Below are positions 29,785-39,112 of a DNA stretch of 57,898 nt, in pieces (position 1 is the stretch's first letter; each line of letters opens with the position of its first letter). Source of the stretch: Acetatifactor sp. (lineage in GTDB: Bacteria; Bacillota; Clostridia; Lachnospirales; Lachnospiraceae); NCBI GenBank assembly GCA_022511465.1, contig JAFLRM010000020.1:1-57898 (forward strand). The letters are read 5' to 3'. The notes under the pieces are model-generated. The model made no database searches. It was given only the letters and a program-made list of their open reading frames with translations, and was not told where the DNA came from. A program made the position numbers and the translations under genes.

Positions 29785-30957
29785 TCAGGCTCCCTCCTCA
29801 TAGCGATCCACCATTTCAAGAATCTCTCGCGCGTAAGCGGGATGCTGTTCCACTACGGTCATGATCTCTTTCTTGGCCGTCTGTGCCACATCCGTATTGT
29901 AGTCCAGCTGCTTCCGCAAAGACTGTCTGCGCTGGATCAGTTCGTGGCGGATCTCTACCATCTCACGTCTGTCCAAGAGAGCGCCTACCTGATGGATCCA
30001 CCTGTGAGGATCGCTCACACGATAATGGGACAGCTTTTCCACCAACTCTTTCTGGTAAAATTCAGTCTTAGCCTCCGCCTCAGCAAATTGCTTGCGCTCC
30101 TCTTTCTCCTGAAGATACTTGTTCCAGCTGATCTCCAGATTTTTGGCGCTGTCCGTCTCATATTTCAGATACAGGTAATCCAAGAGCTGTCTGTTGTTCA
30201 CATAGCGGATCTTCACTTTATTCTGCAGCTGAATGATCTTGTTGATCCCTCTCTCCACGCGCCTCCGCTCTTTATCGGCATCCATAAATTTTACGCTCAG
30301 CACCGTGAGGGCCACGGCCGCCACCGCCACCGCCAGAATATAGCCGACATAGGTATCCATCTTGAAAACAAACTGCAGAACAAGGAGCATCAGCACACAC
30401 ACCACAAGCGCCGTCAGAAAAATGACCGCCATACCGCGCAGATTATTCATTCCATTGTGCAGCTCCGCACGTCGATACTCGTAAGCGTTTCTCTCTCCGT
30501 CCAGCCTGCGCAGATCACGCTTGACCAAACCGGCATAATTTTCCGCCTCCTTGAGTTTTTCAATCCCCTCTGCCACCTCGGCCTCCCGCCTGCGCATCTG
30601 ATAATATAGAGTATCGCTCATACGGTTCTTTTTGCCCCGGTAACGTTTCGTCTCCTGCTCCAACGTGGACAACTTCCGCGCAATAAGATCAATGACCTCC
30701 CTCTCCGACTCCGGAAGAGCCTCAATCTCATCAGTGTCTGTCAAATAGGATGTCACCAGGTTGTACTCTCCCGTCAGCAGATCGATCTCCTTGGACGCTT
30801 CGGCCATCTGCTCCAGACAATTCACCACATAGCGGCTTCTCTGCTCCTCGTCCTTAAAATCCACGCTTTCTCTGGCGTAGACAATATTATCCCAATCCTC
30901 CTCCGAGGTTTTCTCTATATTTTGATTTCTGCGAAACATTCTCTGTAAAAAACCCAT
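29785..30957 (-). CDS. Coiled-coil membrane protein, cassette gene 4
   Basis: 390 residues with no family I can name. A long charged coiled-coil region (about residues 36-170) leads into two TM helices (about 175-198 and 203-224) separated by a very short loop, then a second coiled-coil region to the C-terminus. Both coiled coils are therefore predicted to face the same side, most likely the cytoplasm. It is the last of four co-directional genes under one promoter; the gap to the preceding gene is 20 bp, with GGAGG before its ATG. The layout suggests a membrane anchor for the soluble cassette proteins; that is inference. Confidence 0.75.
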   Translation of the reverse strand: MGFLQRMFRRNQNIEKTSEEDWDNIVYARESVDFKDEEQRSRYVVNCLEQMAEASKEIDLLTGEYNLVTSYLTDTDEIEALPESEREVIDLIARKLSTLEQETKRYRGKKNRMSDTLYYQMRRREAEVAEGIEKLKEAENYAGLVKRDLRRLDGERNAYEYRRAELHNGMNNLRGMAVIFLTALVVCVLMLLVLQFVFKMDTYVGYILAVAVAAVALTVLSVKFMDADKERRRVERGINKIIQLQNKVKIRYVNNRQLLDYLYLKYETDSAKNLEISWNKYLQEKEERKQFAEAEAKTEFYQKELVEKLSHYRVSDPHRWIHQVGALLDRREMVEIRHELIQRRQSLRKQLDYNTDVAQTAKKEIMTVVEQHPAYAREILEMVDRYEEGA

Positions 30958-30977
30958 TTTTCGCCTCCATGTCGCTG

Positions 30978-31844
30978 CTATTCACTCACGCTTTCACGGT
31001 AGTCATCTTTAAGTACCTGTGTCAAGCGCTCATTTTCCTCATAATATTTATGCCTGTCGCTGCCCTCCCGCCAGCTTTTGCGAGCGGCAAGGCGCTTGTA
31101 GGATACCTGTTCCTCCCAGCCCTTCTGCACCCGCTCTAAAGTCTTCTCCAGCTGCAGCGCACTGTCATAGCTTCCCGACACTCCCGCCGCAAACGCGATA
31201 TAATCTCCCTCACTCAACTCCATACGCTTCGCCGCAAGATAGGTCACATACTCTGACGTCCGGTGGGATATCTCCGCTGCCTGCCGGAAACACTCTGCGG
31301 CCTGTGCATACTGCATCAGATGAGCCATAGCCACACCCTTGTTGTGGAGGATGGACGCTCTCACCTCAGCCGCAGGAAGCTCTGGGGAAGTTTCCCTGTC
31401 TTCACCTTCCCGTTCCTCCCATTTTGCCAACAGCGCATCGTAGCCTCTAAGCGCAGCCATATATTTCTTCTTCTCCACCAAGTAATCAATCTGGCGCTTT
31501 CGCTTCTCAATGCCGCTCAGTCCCGCACCTTTTTTCAGCACCTGCACCACGCTCTGTATCACCGTGCTGTCATACAGCCCCACATACTCCAAGATCATGA
31601 TGACAAAAGTACTCAGGCTTCCCTGTCTGTGAATCAGGGGGAATAGGTTCTCCGCAAGTTCCTTAAGCCCGCACTCACTCCCTATCCAGTCTACCAGCGC
31701 ATCGCTCATCAGGCTCCCGTCCAGAAGAAACGCATTCTCCTTGATACAGTAACACAATTCCTCGATGCAGTATACCGGAATCTCCAGCCCCGCAATACAA
31801 TATGGAGTTGTGGTATAGTCACCGATACTGATACAGGTGCGCAT
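30978..31844 (-). CDS. TPR-like helical protein, cassette gene 3
   Basis: 288-residue soluble protein. The N-terminal 100 residues include PYCIAGLEIPVYCIEELCYCIKEN, a Cys- and Tyr-rich start. The middle is helical, with TPR-like pairs (YMAALRGYDALLAKWEER; ILHNKGVAMAHLMQYAQAAECFRQAAE, quoted in part). The C-terminus is strongly charged. Start 31844 (MRTCISIGDY) has GGAG seven bases upstream; the frame is open to 31883, overlapping the previous gene. It lies 14 bp after the Hsp70-like gene. TPR proteins often dock onto chaperones, which fits the neighbour, but no function is shown. Confidence 0.75.
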   Translation of the reverse strand: MRTCISIGDYTTTPYCIAGLEIPVYCIEELCYCIKENAFLLDGSLMSDALVDWIGSECGLKELAENLFPLIHRQGSLSTFVIMILEYVGLYDSTVIQSVVQVLKKGAGLSGIEKRKRQIDYLVEKKKYMAALRGYDALLAKWEEREGEDRETSPELPAAEVRASILHNKGVAMAHLMQYAQAAECFRQAAEISHRTSEYVTYLAAKRMELSEGDYIAFAAGVSGSYDSALQLEKTLERVQKGWEEQVSYKRLAARKSWREGSDRHKYYEENERLTQVLKDDYRESVSE

Positions 31845-31858
31845 AAGCCTCTCCTTTT

Positions 31859-33139
31859 CTATAATGTGATCTCTTCCTGCCACACATGATGTGTGGACCT
31901 TCTAAACACACCGAGTCCCAAATCCTCTATCTCAACCATCAGACGACTCTCATCCTGAAGATACAGATGTGCCCTGAGCCTCGTCAGCTCTCCCGTCAGT
32001 TCTTCCAGCACGATCTGCGCTAATTTGTTATTCCTGCCGGTCAGGGAGGTAATGACAAACTCTACCTGATTGCCCTCCTGAAGATAGAACTCAAAAGTAT
32101 GCTCCGCCTCAAACCAGTTGACACCAGCATCTAAGAGCGCATAGTAAATCTCCTCACCCTGGCGCAGAATCTTCATGCCAATGTTAGCTTTCAGCTTTTC
32201 CCTCCCCAAAAACACATGATCCTGTCCCACCTCGCTGGGGCGCAAACGTTCCAGCAGACTATAGCAGGCTCCTTTACTGTACAGGTTGCTGCCCTGAAAG
32301 ACTCTCCTCCCTTTGCACAGAAACTTTCTGGATTCCTTCATCCACTCCTCAGAAAATCGATCTCCGATCAGGTACACACCTGACACGATCGGTCCGCCAC
32401 ACAATTCCCCACAGATATCCAAGAGATCCCTGTCCATCCGCATAAGCTCAGCTGGCAGCTTCTCCTGAGTCCCACCCGGCTCATAGGCGACAAAGGGATA
32501 CTCCGCTTCCTCGATAAACACCACGACGGGACTGGTATGCCGATTGCACTCCATGGAGAGAACCCTGATCTGCGCCTCCTGATATTCCAAAAGCAGTACT
32601 TTCTGGCTCCAAAGAGACCGCTCCTGACGTATCATGTAGTGGTAGAAGCTCTCCGTATGACTCTGAAAAAAGACCTTGTCCGTCTTCAGGTTCATCCTGT
32701 CAACCGCCTGATACAGCACCTCCAAAAGGCTTCCGTCCAGCCCATCTCCCGTGATCATCAGCGCCATGATCCGATCAGGAGAGGAAACCTGTGACAACAG
32801 TCCCAGGCTCCGCTTGAGAAACAGGGATAATAGTGCCACCGGATCAAACTCTGTCCCCTCTATCATCACCGTCTCTCCATCCAACGCCAGGCTGACCAGA
32901 TTTCTCACCAAAATGCCGCCGCTCTCCTCGGCGTACCGGATGGCTTCCCTTCCATAAAACCACTGGTTTACACCCTCTCGTTTGCACAGTACCGTAGGAA
33001 TGTTGTAGTTCTCCTCCCCTGCCACCATGGAGAGAGTCTCCACATTGTCACTGTCGGCAATGCAATAACTGATCTGTGAGTAATCGTCGCCCAGATCATA
33101 TCCCACTATCAATTTTTCATTGTTTAACAGTTTTAACAT
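31859..33139 (-). CDS. Hsp70/actin-fold protein (DUF5716-like), cassette gene 2
   Basis: 426 residues. Residues 11-22 (IVGYDLGDDYSQ) match the phosphate-1 loop of the Hsp70/actin ATPase fold. ALMITGDGLDGSLLEVLYQA (about 126-145) sits where Hsp70 has its VPAYF stretch. VYLIGDRFSEEW (about 255-266) followed by SNLYSKGACYSLL (284-296) resembles the adenosine motif and its downstream helix. The phosphate-2 loop, expected near 182-195, reads LLLEYQEAQIRVLS and lacks the usual DxGG, so ATPase activity may be lost or changed. The last 100 residues are beta-rich and recall the Hsp70 substrate-binding sandwich. It is 15 bp after the DUF5717-like gene. The DUF name is from memory of the family and not checked. 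Confidence 0.72.
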   Translation of the reverse strand: MLKLLNNEKLIVGYDLGDDYSQISYCIADSDNVETLSMVAGEENYNIPTVLCKREGVNQWFYGREAIRYAEESGGILVRNLVSLALDGETVMIEGTEFDPVALLSLFLKRSLGLLSQVSSPDRIMALMITGDGLDGSLLEVLYQAVDRMNLKTDKVFFQSHTESFYHYMIRQERSLWSQKVLLLEYQEAQIRVLSMECNRHTSPVVVFIEEAEYPFVAYEPGGTQEKLPAELMRMDRDLLDICGELCGGPIVSGVYLIGDRFSEEWMKESRKFLCKGRRVFQGSNLYSKGACYSLLERLRPSEVGQDHVFLGREKLKANIGMKILRQGEEIYYALLDAGVNWFEAEHTFEFYLQEGNQVEFVITSLTGRNNKLAQIVLEELTGELTRLRAHLYLQDESRLMVEIEDLGLGVFRRSTHHVWQEEITL

Positions 33140-33154
33140 AAATATTCCCTCGTG

Positions 33155-36100
33155 CTATTGCAGGCGGAAAAGCTCATCATTCATGTACTCTTTGCGGAAG
33201 TACTCCTGAAGCAGCCCGTCCAACGTGTCATAATCCTGCAGAGTCTTGCTGATCACGATATCATTGATCAGGTCAAAGCGGCTGTCTACTTTCTCACCTG
33301 TGACATCGCTCCGCTGCAAATTACCGCTCTCAGTCAGCTGCTCTCCGCCATTCGTCTCCTCCATAATGTAATACTGCAGATCCTCCCCAAAAAACAGGAC
33401 AAACTCCTTGAAGCAGACTCCTCCATATACATCCCGCATATACTCCGAACGGTATTCTCCGGACTCGCCATTCTCATGAACGATCACGTAGTGTATGCGG
33501 GCCTTTCCGCCGGGATGAGTCCGATACTCAATGATCGTCTTGTCCTCCATCTCCTGCAGAATATCGGTAATCTCCTGAAGCTGGGATGCGGCCGCCCCTC
33601 CTTTTCTGTAGGGCATATCCTTCCTCTCAAGATAATCTCTAAAAAAGTTCAAATGGATCCTTTCCCCCATCATCTCCCGCAGAAAGGCAGCAACCGCAGA
33701 AAACTGCCGTTCGCCCAGTTCCTGCGGCATCTCCGAATAATATTTTAAAAAGGCAAACTTGCACACACGCTGGAGCCCTTCCCCATGATCGTATCTCTCC
33801 TGTATCTTCCCAAAGATATAACTGTCCGTGACCCTCTCTCTCACAAAATAATCATAGGAACACTGTGCCAAAAAAGCCTCCTCCACGCGATCATCCGCCA
33901 CCTGTGACACATAATAACGGAAAATCTCCATCTTTTCGCCCACAAACGCTCCTGAGTACAACATCTGAACCAGCATTCTCTCGCACAGTTTCAGACAATC
34001 CACATCAAAAGACCGGGCCGCTTTCCAAATATCGCGAAGCACTTTCGTCATTCCCCGAAAATGTCTGGTCAGATATATCAGTATCCCACTGCCATACTTT
34101 CCGGAATGGAAAGCGTAAAAGGCTGCCGCCAACATCACCGGATCTTCCACCATATCCCGTTCCCGCATCAGGTCATCCAAAAGCCTTACTATGGTCTTGG
34201 GTTCTACAAAGTAAGGGCCGTACTCCCGAATCTGCTCGTAGGCTTCCTCGCTCTTTCCCCGCAGCACCATATAGTTTACCACCGTACTGCGCTCCTCCAG
34301 CGTGAATTCATCCAACGGCACCGTGTCCAGAAAGCGATCCAACGAACGCATATCATCCACATCGTAGTAATATTTTAGGAGCTTCAGTGTCAACTCACTC
34401 TTGATCGCTCCGTCCACTGTGGGAGATGATATCACCTTGAGACAGCGCTCCGCCGCATCTGCATCCATCTGTCCTTTGCCTCGCACACCCTCACACAGAT
34501 ACAGATTGAGCGACACGGAATCGGTCACATACTGGGCAACCATACGCAGGTATCTCCCCGGCAGCATCAGCTTTTCCAATGTATACTCCACATTTTTCAC
34601 AAAGCGGTTCCTCTCACCGTCCTCAAACACCACCGTGTACTCATTGCCATAGATGGCCACCCAGGCTGCACCGTCCTGCAGGATATACTCGTCGGCTTCT
34701 TTATTTCCCGGCTGATAGATGAGAACTTTCCGCACTCTGCAGTCCTCCACCTGAATCCAGTTGGCAAAAAGCAGCTTCGACAGTGATGTCGCCGTCTGTG
34801 CACTGATCATACCGGGAGAGAGCATCACCTGATAGAGCGCCGCCAAATGTCTGTTGATATGTTCTTTCTGGATCTGGTCGATCACAAAGTGCTCCATGCG
34901 CGCCCCATAGTTCTCGTACAGCTCCACGAAATCCTTCTGGTTCTGTATCAGATAGTGATACAGATACGCGCTGCGCTCATAATCCAAATTGTTCTGGTAG
35001 GAAAAGTACATTAGCACCATCTTGGGAATGGGCTGCATCACATTCAGGTCGATGGACATCATATAGTATTCATACAGGTTCGTGATGCGCAGCTGTGCCT
35101 CCACACCTTTCTGATACCATGCAAGGTACTTTCTGCCGGCCTTGCCTCCCTTGATCAGCAGGGCGCAGATCTCCTGAAGAATGCGAACATCCTGCCGCTT
35201 GGGATAAATACTTTGCAAAATACGCAGGAGTACCTGCGAATACTCCCTCTTTTTGCCGCACAAGTAGAGCATCTGTTCCACCGTGTCGTCAGTCAGCGCA
35301 TCTTTGCGCGCCCCGTAGTACAGCACCTGAAGCTCAAATTCCTCCAGTTTGCGCATCAGGGGCGGATTGTTGTTCAACAGCGTGAGCGCCTCAATATATA
35401 GGATAGGACTGACACAGCCCCCGCTAAATTGCTTTTCCAAAAACGCCCACTCGCCGGCAGCGTTGGCGCTGTACTCCTCGGACAGATACAGAAGCAGCCA
35501 GGCCACACGCCACTCCTCGCGGTGCCTCCGATAAATCTGCTCCACCTGAGAAACCACATCCCTGGCCATGGACTCCTCACCCGGAATCAGTGTTGTCAGA
35601 TACAGATAGTAAGCGTACCGCACATCTTCCGGCTCCTCGCTGGACTCCATGAGATCCAGCGCGTGTCCCAGGATCCATTTTGCCTCATTGTAACGCTCCT
35701 CCGTAATGAGAAGCTGTGCCTGAAACAGTCTCGCGTCGATAGCATCCTCATCAATGCGCACCAGCCGCTCCACCAGTGTGCCGGTCTCGTTTCTCCAGGT
35801 GGCAGTGCTGATCTTGCGCAGACGAAAGGCTTGATAAAATTCCATCAGCTGTACGATGATCCGCTTTCGCACCAGATCCTGTGATGCGCCGATCCCCTCC
35901 CCCAGCTTGGCCTCCACAGGGATAGTCAGGGACAGGTAAGGATTAGAAAGGCGCACGCATCCGAAATTTTTCCCTTTTCTGCAGCGACTGCTGTCAAAAA
36001 AAACCGGAAGCCGGAAGCGGTTCCCCAGAAAGTCATCGTCCGTGATAATCTGCTTCTCTGTGAAAAGAAAGTCACCCTCACACTCCACCTTGAGGAAGGT

Positions 36101-36775
36101 ATATCCCCAGCCGTTTTTCACGATGGTCAACTCTCTTTCCGTCACGGCGTAGGGCGAAGCGGAAAGAGTCACTTTTAGCTCGGACTCCTCCGTAAAATAT
36201 TCCACTTTCTGCTTCTTGTTGATATGGATCAGGAACTCTTCCATATTTTGCTCATTGCCGGGGTATGTGGACAACCCCCGATAACTGTCCAGATATCCGG
36301 CATCGTTTCCCGTGAGAATACGCACAAAATCCGGCGAATAAAAGAGATTTATAGCCTCTCGCCAGTTGCTCTTGGCCAGATTTGCAAAATGAAACAAGTT
36401 CTTGATATTTCCAATGGAGGAGTGCAGAGTGGTGTGCTCAATAGACACCACATAGGGAAGGTAATACTCCCCATGATTGCTGATAATAGAAAAAGACCCC
36501 TTGATCACATCGCCTTCCTCCATGTGCTCTCCGTGAAAGCGGTACGCGATCTCCGCGTCGCTTCCTGAGAACTCCGGAGTCAGGCATTCCATCCGAAGGT
36601 CGGAGGTCACCACATAACCGCTTGTGATCCGTCCGGGGATGGAAATGATGTGAAAGGAGCCTTCATAAATTGTTTCTTTGGGCAGAGTGAGCTCTATCTT
36701 GGTGCATGAGAAATCAAGAGAACCATTTTCATAATCAAAAGTTCCTTCTAAGATCCGGTCGATAATCTCCTGCAT
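33155..36775 (-). CDS. Giant solenoid-like protein (DUF5717-like), cassette gene 1
   Basis: 1206 residues, the largest protein in the window. Residues 1-110 are beta-rich and suggest an Ig-like or OB-like module (ETIYEGSFHIISIPGRI, VIKGSFSIISNHGEYYLP), with a second such module at about 200-290. From about residue 310 to 1080 it is almost entirely amphipathic helices of repeat-like length, the look of a TPR or HEAT solenoid, broken by a small beta domain near 690-750 (DGAAWVAIYGNEYTVVFEDGE). No signal peptide or TM helix is visible, so it is probably cytoplasmic. It is the first gene after a sigma-A promoter. Family name DUF5717 is recalled, not verified; function unknown. Confidence 0.72.
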   Translation of the reverse strand: MQEIIDRILEGTFDYENGSLDFSCTKIELTLPKETIYEGSFHIISIPGRITSGYVVTSDLRMECLTPEFSGSDAEIAYRFHGEHMEEGDVIKGSFSIISNHGEYYLPYVVSIEHTTLHSSIGNIKNLFHFANLAKSNWREAINLFYSPDFVRILTGNDAGYLDSYRGLSTYPGNEQNMEEFLIHINKKQKVEYFTEESELKVTLSASPYAVTERELTIVKNGWGYTFLKVECEGDFLFTEKQIITDDDFLGNRFRLPVFFDSSRCRKGKNFGCVRLSNPYLSLTIPVEAKLGEGIGASQDLVRKRIIVQLMEFYQAFRLRKISTATWRNETGTLVERLVRIDEDAIDARLFQAQLLITEERYNEAKWILGHALDLMESSEEPEDVRYAYYLYLTTLIPGEESMARDVVSQVEQIYRRHREEWRVAWLLLYLSEEYSANAAGEWAFLEKQFSGGCVSPILYIEALTLLNNNPPLMRKLEEFELQVLYYGARKDALTDDTVEQMLYLCGKKREYSQVLLRILQSIYPKRQDVRILQEICALLIKGGKAGRKYLAWYQKGVEAQLRITNLYEYYMMSIDLNVMQPIPKMVLMYFSYQNNLDYERSAYLYHYLIQNQKDFVELYENYGARMEHFVIDQIQKEHINRHLAALYQVMLSPGMISAQTATSLSKLLFANWIQVEDCRVRKVLIYQPGNKEADEYILQDGAAWVAIYGNEYTVVFEDGERNRFVKNVEYTLEKLMLPGRYLRMVAQYVTDSVSLNLYLCEGVRGKGQMDADAAERCLKVISSPTVDGAIKSELTLKLLKYYYDVDDMRSLDRFLDTVPLDEFTLEERSTVVNYMVLRGKSEEAYEQIREYGPYFVEPKTIVRLLDDLMRERDMVEDPVMLAAAFYAFHSGKYGSGILIYLTRHFRGMTKVLRDIWKAARSFDVDCLKLCERMLVQMLYSGAFVGEKMEIFRYYVSQVADDRVEEAFLAQCSYDYFVRERVTDSYIFGKIQERYDHGEGLQRVCKFAFLKYYSEMPQELGERQFSAVAAFLREMMGERIHLNFFRDYLERKDMPYRKGGAAASQLQEITDILQEMEDKTIIEYRTHPGGKARIHYVIVHENGESGEYRSEYMRDVYGGVCFKEFVLFFGEDLQYYIMEETNGGEQLTESGNLQRSDVTGEKVDSRFDLINDIVISKTLQDYDTLDGLLQEYFRKEYMNDELFRLQ

Positions 36776-36821
36776 CTATACTCACCTGCTTTTGTCCAAA
36801 ATGAATCCATAGTACAGAATC

Positions 36822-36850
36822 ATTATAACAAATTTTTAGGTGTAGGGCAA
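36822..36850 (-). promoter_or_regulatory. Promoter of the four-gene cassette
   Basis: TTGCCC (36845-36850), a 17-base spacer and TATAAT (36822-36827) on the minus strand, about 47 bp before the DUF5717-like start codon. No further promoter-like site is obvious in the short gaps of the cassette. Confidence 0.6.
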
Positions 36851-36913
36851 ATGGTTTTGAATTACAGCGCGTTACGCTCATACTACCCGCTAGGGATGCC
36901 GGTCCCCGACATC

Positions 36914-37783
36914 TTAGGTCAGATTCAACTTCCGGCTGACAATATAGCGTGTGAGGAAGAATGCGCCCACTCCCATGGCCAGCATCACCACCAGTTGCAC
37001 ATAGTAGCCGATAGGCGACATCACAGTGACTCTGCCATATTCATACTGTGACATCATGGTGATCATGGTGCCCATACTGACGATCATCTGCACGATGAAG
37101 TTGACGATCCAGTTCACAAAATACACGCCAACGCATCCCAGAACCGCCATAAGACCCCTGTGGCTCTTTGCCAGCTGCCCCAGAGAGATTCCACAGAAAT
37201 ACAGACTCATGGAGGTAAAAGGTCCGATCAGGGCGGCCAGAAACACAGCCAGCCAGAAGCTTGTCAGGTTGATCCCTGCCATTTCAAAAGTCATTTTCAT
37301 GCCGGAGAACATCTCCGGCATCAACCAGTGGCGCTCACCGGCCGGTATCAACCCCCATATAAACACAAAGACCAATAGGAATATGGACAGACATGCGACC
37401 ACTTCCGTAATAAAACACCACACTCCACTCACAAGGAGCTTACTGATCAGCAGCTGCTGCGGAGTCACCGGCAGTGTGTGGGTCAGATATCCCTCATTGC
37501 TGTACATGCTTCTGTAAAAGCGGATCAGCAGGTAGAGGTAGGCACCATACATAACGCCGACCACCACAAGTATATAGGCAAAGAAGCTGGTCATACCCGT
37601 CAGAAACGGTATAATTGCCCCCTCACCAAGCGCTCCGGACTCTTCTAGATCCATAAGGCCGTTCCACAAGGGCGAGATATAGTAGATCGACCCCAAAAGG
37701 GTGATCCCCACCAACACCAACAATGCAATAAAACAGAACTTTGACACACTTTTCCACTCATATTTGATCAGCTTTCCTAACAT
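36914..37783 (-). CDS. ABC transporter permease
   Basis: 289-residue membrane protein with about six TM helices and a conserved amphipathic start MLGKLIKYEWKS, typical of ABC-2-like permeases paired with YtrA-type operons. The start overlaps the ATPase gene by 7 bp and has the ribosome site AAGGAGG. With the ATPase it should form an exporter or resistance pump; the substrate is unknown. Confidence 0.85.
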   Translation of the reverse strand: MLGKLIKYEWKSVSKFCFIALLVLVGITLLGSIYYISPLWNGLMDLEESGALGEGAIIPFLTGMTSFFAYILVVVGVMYGAYLYLLIRFYRSMYSNEGYLTHTLPVTPQQLLISKLLVSGVWCFITEVVACLSIFLLVFVFIWGLIPAGERHWLMPEMFSGMKMTFEMAGINLTSFWLAVFLAALIGPFTSMSLYFCGISLGQLAKSHRGLMAVLGCVGVYFVNWIVNFIVQMIVSMGTMITMMSQYEYGRVTVMSPIGYYVQLVVMLAMGVGAFFLTRYIVSRKLNLT

Positions 37784-38478
37784 GCGAACACCTCCTTAAA
37801 ATAGTCGTTCACCGACTTGCCAAACTCCTCCCTGATGTTGTCCACAGAGGAGTGCAGCACAATCTGACCGGCGCGGATAAAGATAGCCTCATCCAGTACA
37901 TTCTCGATATCGCTGATCAGATGGGTGGAGATCATCACCGTCGATTCCGGATTGTAATTGTTGATGATCGTGCGCAAGATATAATCTCTGGCAGCCGGAT
38001 CCACGCCTGCGATAGGCTCATCCAAAATATACAGATCAGCGCCCCGGCTCATCACCAGGATCAGCTGTACCTTCTCCTTGGTACCTTTGGACATCTGGTT
38101 CATCCTCATAGAGGGATCGATGCCCAGATTCTGCAGCATGGAGTTTGCCTTCTCCACGGAAAAATCCTCGTAAAAAGCGCGGAAGTATTCCAAAATCTCC
38201 GACACCCTGCGGCCACCTTCCAGATATGTCTGATCCGGCAGGTACGCCACATGGGCCTTGGTCTGGGCCCCAACCTCCATGCCGCCTATCTTGATACTGC
38301 CTGCACCGGGCTGCAGCAGACCGTTCATCAGTTTGATCAAAGTCGTCTTGCCGCTTCCGTTAGGTCCGAGCAGACCGATGATCTTGCCCTTTGTCAATGT
38401 CAAGTTAAGATTGCTTAAGGCGTTCCTCTTCCCATCATAGCTTTTGGTCAAATTGGTAATCTCTACTAAATCACTCAT
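37777..38478 (-). CDS. ABC transporter ATP-binding protein
   Basis: 233-residue ATPase: Walker A GPNGSGKTT, Walker B LYILDEPIAGVDP, and a switch His in MISTHLISD. The signature is degenerate (MSKGTKEK in place of LSGGQ), common in this subfamily. Start 38478 (MSDLVEITNL) has GAGG five bases upstream. It follows the GntR gene after 83 bp and overlaps the permease gene. Confidence 0.92.
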   Translation of the reverse strand: MSDLVEITNLTKSYDGKRNALSNLNLTLTKGKIIGLLGPNGSGKTTLIKLMNGLLQPGAGSIKIGGMEVGAQTKAHVAYLPDQTYLEGGRRVSEILEYFRAFYEDFSVEKANSMLQNLGIDPSMRMNQMSKGTKEKVQLILVMSRGADLYILDEPIAGVDPAARDYILRTIINNYNPESTVMISTHLISDIENVLDEAIFIRAGQIVLHSSVDNIREEFGKSVNDYFKEVFAC

Positions 38479-38561
38479 ATTTTCCTCATTTCTGCGCATT
38501 CTCACGCGTATTGTGGTTGTGTGAACATCATTTAACTATAGCCCCCTAAACACGGACTGCC

Positions 38562-38921
38562 TCACGCCAATGATCGACTCAAAAAGTCAATAGTCTCCTG
38601 CTTGGTAAATCCCAGCTTCTGCATCTTGCCATAGTATTCCTCGGTGTTCTCCCGCGCAAGCTTCCGGCGGATCTCATTGATCAGAGCCTCATCCTCCGTG
38701 ACATTCCGCCCGCTGGTCCGCTGGGTGTTGACCAGTCCGCTGCGCTCCAGCTCCGTAAAAGCTTTCTGCAGCGTGTTGGGATTCACCGCGGCCACCGACG
38801 CAAGCTCTCGTACACTGGGAAGCTTTGCTCCCGGCGGATATTGCCCCGACACGATCTGCATCTGAATCTGTTCCACCAACTGCAAATAGATAGGTCTATC
38901 AGAATCTAAATTCCATGCCAT
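38562..38921 (-). CDS. GntR-family regulator, YtrA type
   Basis: 119 residues. A winged helix-turn-helix (YLQLVEQIQMQIVSGQYPPGAKLPSVRELA, quoted in part, then AAVNPNTLQKAFTELE) is followed by only about 45 residues, the short tail that defines the YtrA group. Such regulators repress the ABC operon they begin and respond to cell-envelope stress or antibiotics in other Firmicutes. GAGGAG precedes the ATG. Promoter and operator are visible upstream. Confidence 0.93.
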   Translation of the reverse strand: MAWNLDSDRPIYLQLVEQIQMQIVSGQYPPGAKLPSVRELASVAAVNPNTLQKAFTELERSGLVNTQRTSGRNVTEDEALINEIRRKLARENTEEYYGKMQKLGFTKQETIDFLSRSLA

Positions 38922-38973
38922 ACTCCTCTTCCTTTCCTCTTATATTTATTTAGTTCTCTGCAACTCGTACTGT

Positions 38974-39022
38974 TGTATTAACTATGTAACACAATAATAC
39001 ACTGCCCCCCGCTTTTTGTCAA
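38974..39022 (-). promoter_or_regulatory. Promoter and likely GntR operator of the ABC operon
   Basis: Minus strand: TTGACA (39017-39022), 17 bases, TATTAT (38994-38999). The -10 lies inside one arm of an inverted repeat, TGTATTA (38974-38980) and TAATACA (38995-39001). The placement, just after the RNA-polymerase site and overlapping it, suits autorepression by the YtrA-type protein. Confidence 0.7.
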
Positions 39023-39112
39023 TACCCTTTTTATTTTTAAGAGTGACAGGCACGAAACTCCCCGAAAAAGCATATACATACATTGAGAAATCAAGGAATT
39101 GAAGGTTTTCTT

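Noticed and set aside
33155..36775. A helicase, nuclease or NTPase domain in the 1206-residue protein (possible defence system)
   Set aside because: No Walker, DEAD-box, HNH or PD-(D/E)XK pattern could be found; the sequence is mostly helical repeats.
39056..39084. A sporulation sigma-E promoter before the SpoIID-like gene (CATACATT)
   Set aside because: The -10 resembles the consensus but the -35 at the right distance (AAACTCC) does not.
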